A DNA stretch of 38,854 nucleotides from Candidatus Avelusimicrobium facis (GTDB lineage Bacteria; Elusimicrobiota; Elusimicrobia; Elusimicrobiales; Elusimicrobiaceae), in the NCBI GenBank assembly GCA_900762815.1, contig CAAFHX010000004.1:1-38854 (forward strand), in the 5' to 3' direction. Position numbers and translations under genes: made by a program. The number at the start of each line of letters is the position of its first letter. The stretch's first letter is position 1. Shown in pieces: positions 1-7,262 of this stretch. Under the pieces are notes generated by a model. That model was given only the letters and a program-made list of their open reading frames with translations. It was not told the origin of the DNA and did not search any database.

Positions 1-16
1 AAAAAGGAGCCCCATT

Positions 17-1747
17 ATGAAAAACCGTTCTCCGGGCCGTTTAGGCGGCTTTACGTTGATGGAATTATTAGTCGTTATCCTTATCATCGGTATTTTGACG
101 GCGGTTGCGTTGCCGAAATACCAAAGCGCGGTGGACAAAAGCCGCTATTCTACCCTGATGCCCACGGCAAAAACGATAGCCAATTCGCAAGAGACCTTTT
201 ATATGGCCAACGGAGGCTACAGCGAGGACTTGGCCAACCTGGACACGCAAGCCGCCCAAGATGCCAGCGGGGCCACGGCCCAGCTGCCCGAGGGGATGAA
301 ATTAGAAATCAGCCAGCGTGAGAGCCACAAGTATGTGAAAATGAGCAAAGACGGCTTGGACAATAATTACATCGTTTACCAGGCACAAAGCCCCAACTAT
401 GCCAAAGAAATCCATTGTGAGGCATTAAAAGACTCCGCCCGCGCTGAGCGCTTGTGCAAGGCCTTGGGCGGGGAAAAGATTAACGGGTATTTGACCCCGG
501 GGTATGAGACGTATGTGTTGGAAGGTACGGGACTCGGGATGTCTGCCGATGTGGTGGATAAAATAGAGCAAGCGGGAAGTGGTGGCTGGCAATCGTGCGA
601 CAGCTACCCGTGCACCAAGACTTGCAACCGCCCGGTGGCCGAGGGGTACAGCTGCAACGGGACATACCAAGAGGACGGCAGCTATTCGGAGCGTTTTTGT
701 CAAGGGGGTGTGTGCGTAGAAAAGGAATTTGATAAAGACGGAAAAATAACCCATAAACGCGTTTGTCCTTTGATTGATGGGCGTTGTGTTGCAGAAAGAG
801 AATTTACTTACGATGAAAACGGGAATGTAACGGAGAGCCGTACCTGTGATACTCGCCGATCGGATGGAACCTGTGGGGGTTACGATAGAAAGAAGACGTA
901 TGAATACGACGAGAATGGAAATTTGATCCGGGAAGGTGTTAGGAATTATGTCTATGATGAGAATGGAAATAAAATTTCTACATATCTCTGCAACGCATAT
1001 GACTCCAACGGTAAATGTACAAAGTATGGGGCCAACCAAGACTATAAATATACTTATGATGAAAATGGGAATATGATTTCTCTTAGACAGTGCCGAGACT
1101 ATGGTTCAAACTATGCTTCTACCGGACAATGCGTGCGGTATGTTGGATACGAGTATGCCTACGATGAAAATGGAAATAAGGTTTCTATGCGTACCTGCAA
1201 CAATTTTAGTGCGAGCGGCCAATGTTCGGAATATAAGACGAGGATTGATGAGTATGAGTATGATTCTAACGGGAAACTGAGTTCTGAGCGGTATTGCTAT
1301 GATGCAAGTGGCACCTGCCAAAGTTATTCAGGAGGGTATAATTATACCTATGATGAAAAAGGGAATATAGCCTCAAAAGTGGAATGCTCTGGACATGGGA
1401 AGACCTGCGTCCCCTATACGTTGGGAGGAAAGGTAGAGGAGTATACCTACGACGAAAATGGAAAAGTAACTTCCAAACGCGAGTGCTATGGAAGAAGAGG
1501 AACTTGCGGTGAAATCCGCAGTGGGTCGGACTATATTTACGACAGTAATGGAAACATGGTTACTGAGATTCATTGCACTGCATCCTCTGATGGAAAAAGT
1601 TGTGTTCCTGGGATGAAATCAACCTATACCTACGACGAAGAGGGAAACAAAACTTCCACGACAAGATGTAACTCTAAAGACGGACAAACCTGTGATGGAG
1701 ATGATTGGAGGATGTACGACTTGCGTGATAAGGATATTAATATATAA
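17..1747 (+). CDS. Type IV pilin fused to Cys-containing YD-like repeats
   Basis: The N-terminus is a class III prepilin signal: a short basic leader, then GG before FTLMELL, where prepilin peptidase would cut between G and F. The conserved Glu is at mature position 5 and a hydrophobic helix follows. Residues up to about 170 resemble a pilin globular domain of the Elusimicrobium type (CKALGG, then YETYVLEGTG). From about residue 240 to the end there are roughly ten copies of a 25-35 residue unit with core Y-x-YDENGN and a Cys about ten residues later. The core resembles RHS/YD repeats, which wrap into beta shells, but the regular Cys is unusual. The product is probably exported and assembled in or on a pilus or pseudopilus. 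The start is set by AGGAG seven bases upstream. At 576 aa it is three to four times a normal pilin. Pilin call is firm; the function of the repeat part is unknown. Confidence 0.88.
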   Translation: MKNRSPGRLGGFTLMELLVVILIIGILTAVALPKYQSAVDKSRYSTLMPTAKTIANSQETFYMANGGYSEDLANLDTQAAQDASGATAQLPEGMKLEISQRESHKYVKMSKDGLDNNYIVYQAQSPNYAKEIHCEALKDSARAERLCKALGGEKINGYLTPGYETYVLEGTGLGMSADVVDKIEQAGSGGWQSCDSYPCTKTCNRPVAEGYSCNGTYQEDGSYSERFCQGGVCVEKEFDKDGKITHKRVCPLIDGRCVAEREFTYDENGNVTESRTCDTRRSDGTCGGYDRKKTYEYDENGNLIREGVRNYVYDENGNKISTYLCNAYDSNGKCTKYGANQDYKYTYDENGNMISLRQCRDYGSNYASTGQCVRYVGYEYAYDENGNKVSMRTCNNFSASGQCSEYKTRIDEYEYDSNGKLSSERYCYDASGTCQSYSGGYNYTYDEKGNIASKVECSGHGKTCVPYTLGGKVEEYTYDENGKVTSKRECYGRRGTCGEIRSGSDYIYDSNGNMVTEIHCTASSDGKSCVPGMKSTYTYDEEGNKTSTTRCNSKDGQTCDGDDWRMYDLRDKDINI

Positions 1748-1763
1748 AAATGTTTTACAACTC

Positions 1764-1796
1764 CCCCGGGCTTTTGGCCCGGGGTTTAAATTTCTT
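1764..1796 (+). terminator. Intrinsic terminator after the pilin gene
   Basis: CCCCGGGC (1764-1771) pairs with GCCCGGGG (1777-1784) around a five-base loop. A T-rich run (TTTAAATTTCTT) follows. It lies 17 bp after the pilin stop codon. Confidence 0.85.
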
Positions 1797-1957
1797 GCAT
1801 TCTGCCCACAAAAAACCCCGGCTCTACACCGGGGTCAAATTTATAAGCAAGCGCTCTTTCTCTTACAGGGCAATCGCGCTGGCCGGGCAGCTTCAGCTTA
1901 CGCTTGCATTCTGCCCTCGCACATTGCTCTTACAGGGCAATCGCGCTGGCGGGGCAG
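1794..1957. repeat. Two-part direct duplication at the ferredoxin 3' end
   Basis: A 31-bp block at 1860-1890 recurs at 1927-1957 with one mismatch, and a 14-bp block at 1794-1807 recurs exactly at 1903-1916. The right copy is the true 3' end of the ferredoxin gene. The left copy encodes the same C-terminal residues (CPASAIAL and stop) on the minus strand but has no gene body. It looks like the stub of a second, deleted tandem ferredoxin gene that kept its terminator. Confidence 0.75.
1809..1836 (-). terminator. Intrinsic terminator after the ferredoxin gene
   Basis: Read on the minus strand, ACCCCGG pairs with CCGGGGT around a seven-base loop and is followed by TTTTTTG. It would end transcripts from the ferredoxin gene at 1930-2100, about 95 bp beyond its stop. 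Confidence 0.8.
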
Positions 1958-2100
1958 GTGCCGGCGCAGGCGCCGCACTCAATGCATTTGGCCGCGTCAA
2001 TAGCGCGTTTGCCGTTTTGCTCAGAAATAGCGCCGACCGGGCAAGCCGATTCGCAAGCGCCGCAGTTAATGCACACATCCGGGTTCACTTTGTAAGCCAT
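1930..2100 (-). CDS. 2[4Fe-4S] ferredoxin, 56 aa
   Basis: The 56-residue product begins MAYKVNPDVC and has two classic cluster motifs: CINCGACESAC followed by P (Cys 10, 13, 16, 20) and CIECGACAGTC followed by P (Cys 39, 42, 45, 49). This is the length and spacing of clostridial-type ferredoxins, soluble low-potential electron carriers. AGGAGA lies seven bases before the ATG. The gene runs divergently from feoB and has its own extended -10 box and downstream terminator. In an anaerobe with an [FeFe] hydrogenase (HydE is encoded about 4 kb away) it would plausibly carry electrons to hydrogenase, but that link is inferred. It is below a 60-codon limit and easily missed. Confidence 0.95.
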   Translation of the reverse strand: MAYKVNPDVCINCGACESACPVGAISEQNGKRAIDAAKCIECGACAGTCPASAIAL

Positions 2101-2136
2101 AAATTCATCTCCTAGAGGTTTAATTTAGATACCTTT

Positions 2137-2145
2137 ATTATACCA
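2137..2145 (-). promoter_or_regulatory. Extended -10 promoter of the ferredoxin gene
   Basis: The minus strand reads TGGTATAAT, a TGn-extended -10, about 37 bases before the ferredoxin ATG. No good -35 is visible at 17 bp. The same TGGTATAAT occurs before the EamA operon and the Panacea gene. Confidence 0.6.
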
Positions 2146-2180
2146 AAAATCCCCCCTACCCTTGCCGCAAAGAAAGACTT

Positions 2181-2209
2181 GGCACGGACTCTCCGTCGGA
2201 GAATGTGCC
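2181..2209. promoter_or_regulatory. Imperfect palindrome upstream of feoB
   Basis: GGCAC and GTGCC flank TCTCC-GTC-GGAGA. The element lies between the divergent ferredoxin and feoB promoters, just upstream of the feoB -35. It could be an operator for an iron or redox regulator, but matches no box I can name with confidence. Confidence 0.3.
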
Positions 2210-2220
2210 TGCTTCCCCCC

Positions 2221-2250
2221 TTGCGCCGCAGGCGGGCAGTGTGGTACAAT
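2221..2250 (+). promoter_or_regulatory. Putative sigma70-type promoter of feoB
   Basis: TTGCGC (2221-2226), an 18-bp spacer and TACAAT (2245-2250), with the feoB ATG 27 bases further on. The match is moderate. Confidence 0.5.
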
Positions 2251-2276
2251 ATAAAAGTAAGGAAAAACTAACTTTT

Positions 2277-4250
2277 ATGGAAAACCAATCCCCCCGCAGT
2301 CTTTTTGATTTAAATCCGGGTTCTACCGCTGAGATTACGCAAATCCTGGCCGAACCCGCCTTGGCCGACAAGCTGGCCGCTATGGGCCTGGCCAAAGGCC
2401 AACACATTACACGCAAACCCGGGCGCAACCCGCTGGTGGTGTCCGTTTGCGGCAGCGAGGTGGCCTTGGGCCCCCAAACCGCCAAGAAAATTTTAGTCGG
2501 GCCCACCACCGTCAAAGGCCAAGACGGCACGCAACGCACGCCGACTTTTTTGCTGGCCGGCAACCCCAATGTAGGTAAAAGTTTGCTCTTTTCCCGTCTG
2601 ACGGGGATTGGCATATTGTCCTCTAACTTTCCGGGGACGACCGTCGGCCTCAACAGCGGCAGCACGGTATTTAACGGCGATACGTACAATATCATAGACA
2701 TTCCGGGCCTCTACCGTTTGGAAGAAAAATGGCTCATTGAGGGCAAAAAGCGCGACTTGTTTAAAGAGCTGGATTACGATTTTGTCGTCTGCGTGGCGGA
2801 CGCGTCGCACCTGGAGCGCAACCTGTATTTCACGCTGGAACTGATGAGCTTGGGCAAGCCTGTCATCTTGCTGCTCAATAAGTTTGACGAGGCCACCCGC
2901 AAGGGTATTTCCATTGACGTGCGCGGGCTGTCTAAACAGCTGGGCATCCCCGTGGTGGGCGTAGTGGCCACGACGGGTGAGGGCTTAAAACGCTTGGAAG
3001 TGACGGTGGGCCGTTTGGCCAAAGCGGGCGGCGTGCAGAAATGCACGTTAACTATCCCCTCCACCCCGGAAGAGAAATGGCGCCTCATCGGCGAAATCGT
3101 CAGCCGCGTGCAAAAAATCCGCCACAAACACGCCAGCTTTACCGAAAAATTGCAGGCATGGGCGACCAACCCGGTCAGCGGGCTGCTGATTGCGCTTGGG
3201 GTGCTGCTCTTGTCGCTGTATATCATTGTGAACGTGGGCGAATTTATCATCGGCTTGTTGGAGCCTTTGTACGATAATTATTATTTCCCTTTCCTGCAAA
3301 AAGTGTTTGCTTTCTTGCAAGGCAACCCGCTGTATAACTTTTTGTTGGGTGACGGGGGCGAGCAATACTTCGGCGTTTTGTCTGACGGGCTGAAGATTGC
3401 CTTGGTGGATGTGATGCCGTATGTGCTGGTGTTTTACTCGCTGCTGGGGTTCTTGGGCGAGCTGGGCTACCTGCCGCGCCTGGCCGTGCTGCTGGACCGT
3501 CTGTTGCACCGCATTGGTCTGCACGGGTACGGGGCCATCCCCATTATGCTGGGCTTTGGCTGCAAGGTGCCGGCTGTGATGGGGGTGCGCGTGCTGGAAA
3601 CCCGCCGCGAGCGTATCATCGCTTTGGCGCTGATTTTGGTGCTGGCGCCGTGCATTTCCCAGACGGCGATGATTTTGTCTATGCTTTCGCCGTACGGGAT
3701 GAAATATTTGCTGATTGTGTTTGGCGTTTTGTTTATGAACGGCTTGCTGGCCGGGACGATTTTAAACAAATTGCTCAAGGGCGAAACACCGGAAATGTTT
3801 ATGGAAATCCCGTCTTGGAGTATCCCGCAGCTGCGGCCGCTTTCGCGCAAGATTTGGCTGCGCATGAAGGAATACTTTGGCGACGCGCTGCCGCTGATTT
3901 TGGCCGGGGTGCTGTTTGTGGACCTGATGCAATTTTCGGGCTTGACGGATTGGCTGGCCAAAATTTTCCGCTATCCGGTGCATTATTTGCTTAATTTGCC
4001 GACGGAAGCCACCCCCGTGCTGTTTCTGGGGTTCTTGCGTAAGGACGTGTCTATTGCCTTGCTGGAGCCGTTCCACCTGCCGCCGGAGCAGCTGGCCGTG
4101 GCGTGTGTGTTTATGGCCATGTACTTGCCCTGCGTAGCGACGTTCTTTGTTATGCTGCGTGAAAACGGCCTCAAAGATACGCTCAAAATTATTGCGCTGA
4201 CCTTTGGCCTGGCGCTACTGAGTGCGACGGTGCTGCGGATGATTATTTAG
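2277..4250 (+). CDS. feoB: Ferrous iron transporter, FeoA-FeoB fusion
   Basis: The 657-aa protein begins with a FeoA-like SH3 domain (about residues 10-75). A G-protein domain follows: G1 GNPNVGKS (95-102), TT of the G2 region (121-122), DIPG (141-144) and NKFD (201-204). The C-terminal half is a multi-helix membrane permease with the FeoB gate sequence GCKVPAVMG. FeoB moves Fe(II) across the cytoplasmic membrane under control of its G domain; FeoA normally is a separate small partner. The ATG at 2277 begins just before the FeoA domain and follows a plausible promoter. The reading frame stays open upstream to 2205, but that stretch contains the promoter. Transcribed divergently from the ferredoxin gene, with its own terminator. 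Confidence 0.95.
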   Translation: MENQSPRSLFDLNPGSTAEITQILAEPALADKLAAMGLAKGQHITRKPGRNPLVVSVCGSEVALGPQTAKKILVGPTTVKGQDGTQRTPTFLLAGNPNVGKSLLFSRLTGIGILSSNFPGTTVGLNSGSTVFNGDTYNIIDIPGLYRLEEKWLIEGKKRDLFKELDYDFVVCVADASHLERNLYFTLELMSLGKPVILLLNKFDEATRKGISIDVRGLSKQLGIPVVGVVATTGEGLKRLEVTVGRLAKAGGVQKCTLTIPSTPEEKWRLIGEIVSRVQKIRHKHASFTEKLQAWATNPVSGLLIALGVLLLSLYIIVNVGEFIIGLLEPLYDNYYFPFLQKVFAFLQGNPLYNFLLGDGGEQYFGVLSDGLKIALVDVMPYVLVFYSLLGFLGELGYLPRLAVLLDRLLHRIGLHGYGAIPIMLGFGCKVPAVMGVRVLETRRERIIALALILVLAPCISQTAMILSMLSPYGMKYLLIVFGVLFMNGLLAGTILNKLLKGETPEMFMEIPSWSIPQLRPLSRKIWLRMKEYFGDALPLILAGVLFVDLMQFSGLTDWLAKIFRYPVHYLLNLPTEATPVLFLGFLRKDVSIALLEPFHLPPEQLAVACVFMAMYLPCVATFFVMLRENGLKDTLKIIALTFGLALLSATVLRMII

Positions 4251-4273
4251 TTGGTTTGCAACACGTTTTGATG

Positions 4274-4308
4274 AACGGGGCGGAACTTCTTGGTTCCGCC
4301 CCGTTTTT
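4274..4308 (+). terminator. Intrinsic terminator after feoB
   Basis: AACGGGGCGGAAC pairs with GTTCCGCCCCGTT around a short loop, with TTT following. It lies about 24 bp after the feoB stop. Confidence 0.85.
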
Positions 4309-4314
4309 GATGTT

Positions 4315-4346
4315 AAAAAACCGGGCGCCTGTAAGCGCCCGGTTTT
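4315..4346 (-). terminator. Terminator after pepT
   Basis: AAAACCGGGCGC and GCGCCCGGTTTT form a stem around a six-base loop, with T-runs on both strands. It serves pepT on the minus strand and could also back up the feoB terminator. Confidence 0.85.
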
Positions 4347-4358
4347 GCAAGGAAACGA

Positions 4359-5591
4359 TTACTTGGGCAGTGCGTTTTTTAAGATGCACAGCAAGAGGCG
4401 AAACACCTTTTCGCTCCAACCCAAGCTCAGCCATTCATATGGGCCGTGCGGGTTCTCATACGAGGCAAAGATATTGGGCGTGGGCAGCCCGCGCAGGGAC
4501 AGCTGCGCCCCGTCCGTGCCGCCGCGCGCTTGGATCAGCCGATAGGCGATGCCCTGCTCTTGGAGTGCGCTTTCGAGCACTTGCATGGCTTGCGGGTGCT
4601 CTTGAAGCACTTGGCGCATATTGCGGTATTGCTTGGTAAAGTGAATTTCTATTTTCGCTCCGGGATATTTGGCGCGTTTTTCGTCCACCAGGTTTTCCAA
4701 ATCTTTTTTGAACTGTTCAAATTGGGCCAAATCGTGGTGGCGCACAATGCCTTTTAAGACGGCATTGTCCAGCTGCGCCTGCATGTGCATAAACAGGATA
4801 AACCCTTCTTCGCCGTCGGTAGTTTCCGGCAGGCGGTTTTCCGGCCAAGAGGACACAATGTCTGAGGCGATACGCACCGGGTTAAGCATAAAGTTTTTGG
4901 CTGCGCCGGGGTGGCAATTGCGCCCCGTAATGTGTATTTCCACGGTGTCGGCATTGAAGTTGCCGCAGTCAATATCCCCCAAGGCGGCCCCGTCTACGGT
5001 ATAAGCAAAATCCGCCCCGAAGCGCGCAATGTCAAAATAGCGTACGCCGGTGCCGGTTTCTTCGTCTACGGTAAAGGATACCTTGACCGGGCCGTGCGCG
5101 ATTTCGGGGTGCGTCAGCAAATGTTCACACAGCGTCATAATCAGGGCAATACCCATTTTGTCGTCGCCGCCCAGCAGGGTGTTCCCGTCGGAAGTAACAA
5201 TATCATCCCCCAAGCATTTGGCCAGGGAAGGCGCCGTTTGCGGGGTCAGACGCATATTTTTGGCCGCGTTGATGACCAGGTCCCCGCCTTGGTAATTGGC
5301 GTGTACGACGGGGCGGACATTTTTGCCGCAGTAATCCTCCACCGTGTCCATATGGGCCAAAAAGCCGATGGCCGGGGCGGGCGTATTGCCCGGGATTTCC
5401 CCGTAAACAATGCCGTTTTTGTCTATTTCCACGTTGGAAATACCCAGCTGTTTCATCTCTTGCGCCAGCGTTTGGCCAAAGGCCAGCTGGACAGACGTGG
5501 TCGGCACAGACGTGCTGGTGCTGTCGCTGGTGGTATCCACAGCGACGTAGCGGGTGAAGCGGTCATAAATTTTCTTTTGTAAATCGTTCAT
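4359..5591 (-). CDS. pepT: Peptidase T (tripeptide aminopeptidase)
   Basis: The 410-aa product matches the length and layout of PepT, a cytoplasmic dinuclear-zinc M20 peptidase that removes the N-terminal residue of tripeptides. The metal and catalytic motifs are present: HMDTVED (His80, Asp82), GGDD (Asp143), DEETGTG (Glu177/Glu178), TVDG, and the C-terminal RGGTDGAQLS and ENPHGPYEW segments. It stands alone on the minus strand between two terminators. A TATAAT-like -10 lies about 30 bases upstream (plus-strand ATTATA at 5618-5623). It fits a peptide-fermenting lifestyle. Nothing appears truncated. Confidence 0.95.
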   Translation of the reverse strand: MNDLQKKIYDRFTRYVAVDTTSDSTSTSVPTTSVQLAFGQTLAQEMKQLGISNVEIDKNGIVYGEIPGNTPAPAIGFLAHMDTVEDYCGKNVRPVVHANYQGGDLVINAAKNMRLTPQTAPSLAKCLGDDIVTSDGNTLLGGDDKMGIALIMTLCEHLLTHPEIAHGPVKVSFTVDEETGTGVRYFDIARFGADFAYTVDGAALGDIDCGNFNADTVEIHITGRNCHPGAAKNFMLNPVRIASDIVSSWPENRLPETTDGEEGFILFMHMQAQLDNAVLKGIVRHHDLAQFEQFKKDLENLVDEKRAKYPGAKIEIHFTKQYRNMRQVLQEHPQAMQVLESALQEQGIAYRLIQARGGTDGAQLSLRGLPTPNIFASYENPHGPYEWLSLGWSEKVFRLLLCILKNALPK

Positions 5592-5656
5592 AATTTCTCC
5601 CCATCGTTGTTTTAATTATTATACAATTATTTAAGATACCCTTTAGGAGGAGCCTT

Positions 5657-6118
5657 GTGAAAAAATTAGTTTTACTTTTTGTCTTGGCTTTGTTTGCCGC
5701 AGCTTGCGCCAGCGTGCAGGAGGCCAAAAACTTTGCCAATTGCCGCTACGCGCTGCGCAGCGTGGAGATAGCCGATTACAATTTAAATTCGCTCAGCTTT
5801 GACGTATATGTGGGCATTACCAACCAAAACCGCAAAGACGCGGCCGCCATTAAAAAATTTGAAGGTTCGTTGACGATGAATGAAGTGCCGGTGGGCGATG
5901 TGAAGTTTGAAAATGTACGCGTGGAACCGGGCGCTACCAAAAACCAAAAGGTTAATTTGACCGTGCCGATGAAAACCTTTAACAGCAAACTGTTGGGGGC
6001 GGTCAGCATGGGCAGCGGCACCGTGGACTATCATCTGACGGGGACGGCGTATTTTGATACGCCGCTGGGCGAAGTGCCTGTGCCGGTGGATATTGGCCGC
6101 GTCGGCAGCGCGAACTGA
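5657..6118 (+). CDS. LEA14/WHy-domain lipoprotein
   Basis: The 153-aa product starts with a lipoprotein signal (KK, a hydrophobic stretch, then AAAC at the lipobox). It would be lipidated on that Cys and held in an envelope membrane. The rest alternates hydrophobic residues in a WHy/LEA14-like beta sandwich: SLSFDVYVGITNQN, later LTMNEVPVGDV, and a C-terminal half with GTVDYHLTGTAYFDTP. Such domains are thought to protect or bind other envelope parts, but no specific role is known here. The start is GTG, chosen because TAGGAGGAG lies just upstream at the right distance. The gene is monocistronic. Confidence 0.8.
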   Translation: MKKLVLLFVLALFAAACASVQEAKNFANCRYALRSVEIADYNLNSLSFDVYVGITNQNRKDAAAIKKFEGSLTMNEVPVGDVKFENVRVEPGATKNQKVNLTVPMKTFNSKLLGAVSMGSGTVDYHLTGTAYFDTPLGEVPVPVDIGRVGSAN

Positions 6119-6131
6119 GAATTGAGAACGT

Positions 6132-6166
6132 AAAAAGCCCCCGGGGAAAATCCCGGGGGCTTTTTT
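6132..6166. terminator. Bidirectional terminator between the lipoprotein gene and hydE
   Basis: AAAAAGCCCCCGGG pairs with CCCGGGGGCTTTTTT. T-runs on both strands serve the two convergent genes. Confidence 0.9.
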
Positions 6167-6170
6167 ATGT

Positions 6171-7205
6171 TTAAAGTTTGCGGGTGTGCCAGCCGGGACC
6201 TTGCGATACGCTGCGTCCGATTGCACGCAGTTTGTTTTCCAGGCAGCCCCGGCAACGGGTGGGCGATTCCCCTGCGCAGGCCTTGCCCGGATAGAGCGCA
6301 TAGTTTAGCCGGGCTTCTCCCTCGGTAATATTGGGCATCACCACATTGGCCCCGCTTTGCAAGGCTTGGATGCGGCCGTCGGGCGCTACGGTTTCCATGG
6401 CGGTGGTGGCCGGGATATTGATGTCCGGCAGCAGCAGGCGCGTGAGCGCCATGACTTTTAGCGCCGGGGCCAGCTGCGGCGCAGGCGCGTCTTGTAGCGG
6501 CGTGTCCGGATTGGGAATAAAGGGGCCCAGCCCCACCATATCCGCGTCCAATTCTTTAAAATATAAAATATCGCGCGCCAAGGAGCGCAGCGTCTGCCCG
6601 GGCAAGCCCACCAACACGCCGGTGCCTGTTTCATATCCCAGGGCCTTTAAATCACGCAGGCAGCGCAGGCGGTTTTCAAAACGCATGCCCGGATTGTATT
6701 TTTCATACAGGGCTTTATCGGTGGTTTCTATGCGCAGCAGGTAGCGGTCCGCTCCCGCTTGTTTGAGGGCGCGGTAATCCTCGCTCGGGCGTTCGCCCAG
6801 GCTCAGCGTGATGACCAGCCCCAAGGCCTTGATTTGCTGCAAAATGGGCGTCCATACTTCTACGGTAAAAAACGGGTCCTCCCCCCCTTGCAGCACCACG
6901 GTCTTATAGCCGTATTGCACGGCTTTTTGGGCCAGCGCGACAATCTGCTGCGGCGTGAGGCGATAACGCGCCAGGCGGGTGTTTGGGGCCCGCAAACCGC
7001 AATATAGACATTGGTTGGGGCAAATATTGCTAAATTCAATCAAAGCGCGTAAGTGTACCTCATCGCCCACGTAATGCCGGCGGACGCGGTCCGCTGCGGC
7101 AAACAGGGGGCCGTCGGCCTGCGGGCTTTGCAGCAGAAAAAGCAATTCGTCTTCGGTTAATTGGTGCGTTTGTACGGCACGTTCTATCAGCGGAACAATT
7201 TGCAT
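6171..7205 (-). CDS. hydE: [FeFe]-hydrogenase maturation radical SAM protein HydE
   Basis: The 344-aa protein has the radical SAM cluster motif CPNQCLYC (Cys 62, 66, 69), followed by VVLQGGEDP, the RIETTD region and GTGVLVGLPGQT. The C-terminal CAGESPTRCRGC (Cys 310, 318, 321) matches the second, accessory cluster site of HydE. HydE acts with HydF and HydG to build the H-cluster of [FeFe] hydrogenase. No hydF, hydG or hydA is in this window. The start has no visible Shine-Dalgarno; the upstream terminator's T-run ends only about 13 bp before the ATG, so the mRNA leader must be very short or shared. BioB-like and PylB-like relatives are less likely given the C-terminal Cys set. Confidence 0.9.
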   Translation of the reverse strand: MQIVPLIERAVQTHQLTEDELLFLLQSPQADGPLFAAADRVRRHYVGDEVHLRALIEFSNICPNQCLYCGLRAPNTRLARYRLTPQQIVALAQKAVQYGYKTVVLQGGEDPFFTVEVWTPILQQIKALGLVITLSLGERPSEDYRALKQAGADRYLLRIETTDKALYEKYNPGMRFENRLRCLRDLKALGYETGTGVLVGLPGQTLRSLARDILYFKELDADMVGLGPFIPNPDTPLQDAPAPQLAPALKVMALTRLLLPDINIPATTAMETVAPDGRIQALQSGANVVMPNITEGEARLNYALYPGKACAGESPTRCRGCLENKLRAIGRSVSQGPGWHTRKL

Positions 7206-7218
7206 AGTTATAGTGTAT

Positions 7219-7246
7219 AAAAAAACCCCTGTCCGGGGACAGGGGT
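7219..7246 (-). terminator. Terminator between the GYF_2 protein gene and hydE
   Basis: CCCCTGTCC pairs with GGACAGGGG around a two-base loop. Seven T residues follow on the minus strand. It lies only 13 bp before the hydE start. Confidence 0.85.
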
Positions 7247-7262
7247 GTAAAGCGTTTGAAGC

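Noticed and set aside
2205-2276. Longer FeoB start at 2205
   Set aside because: The extra 24 codons contain the promoter boxes and encode nothing like FeoA. The ATG at 2277 starts right before the FeoA domain.
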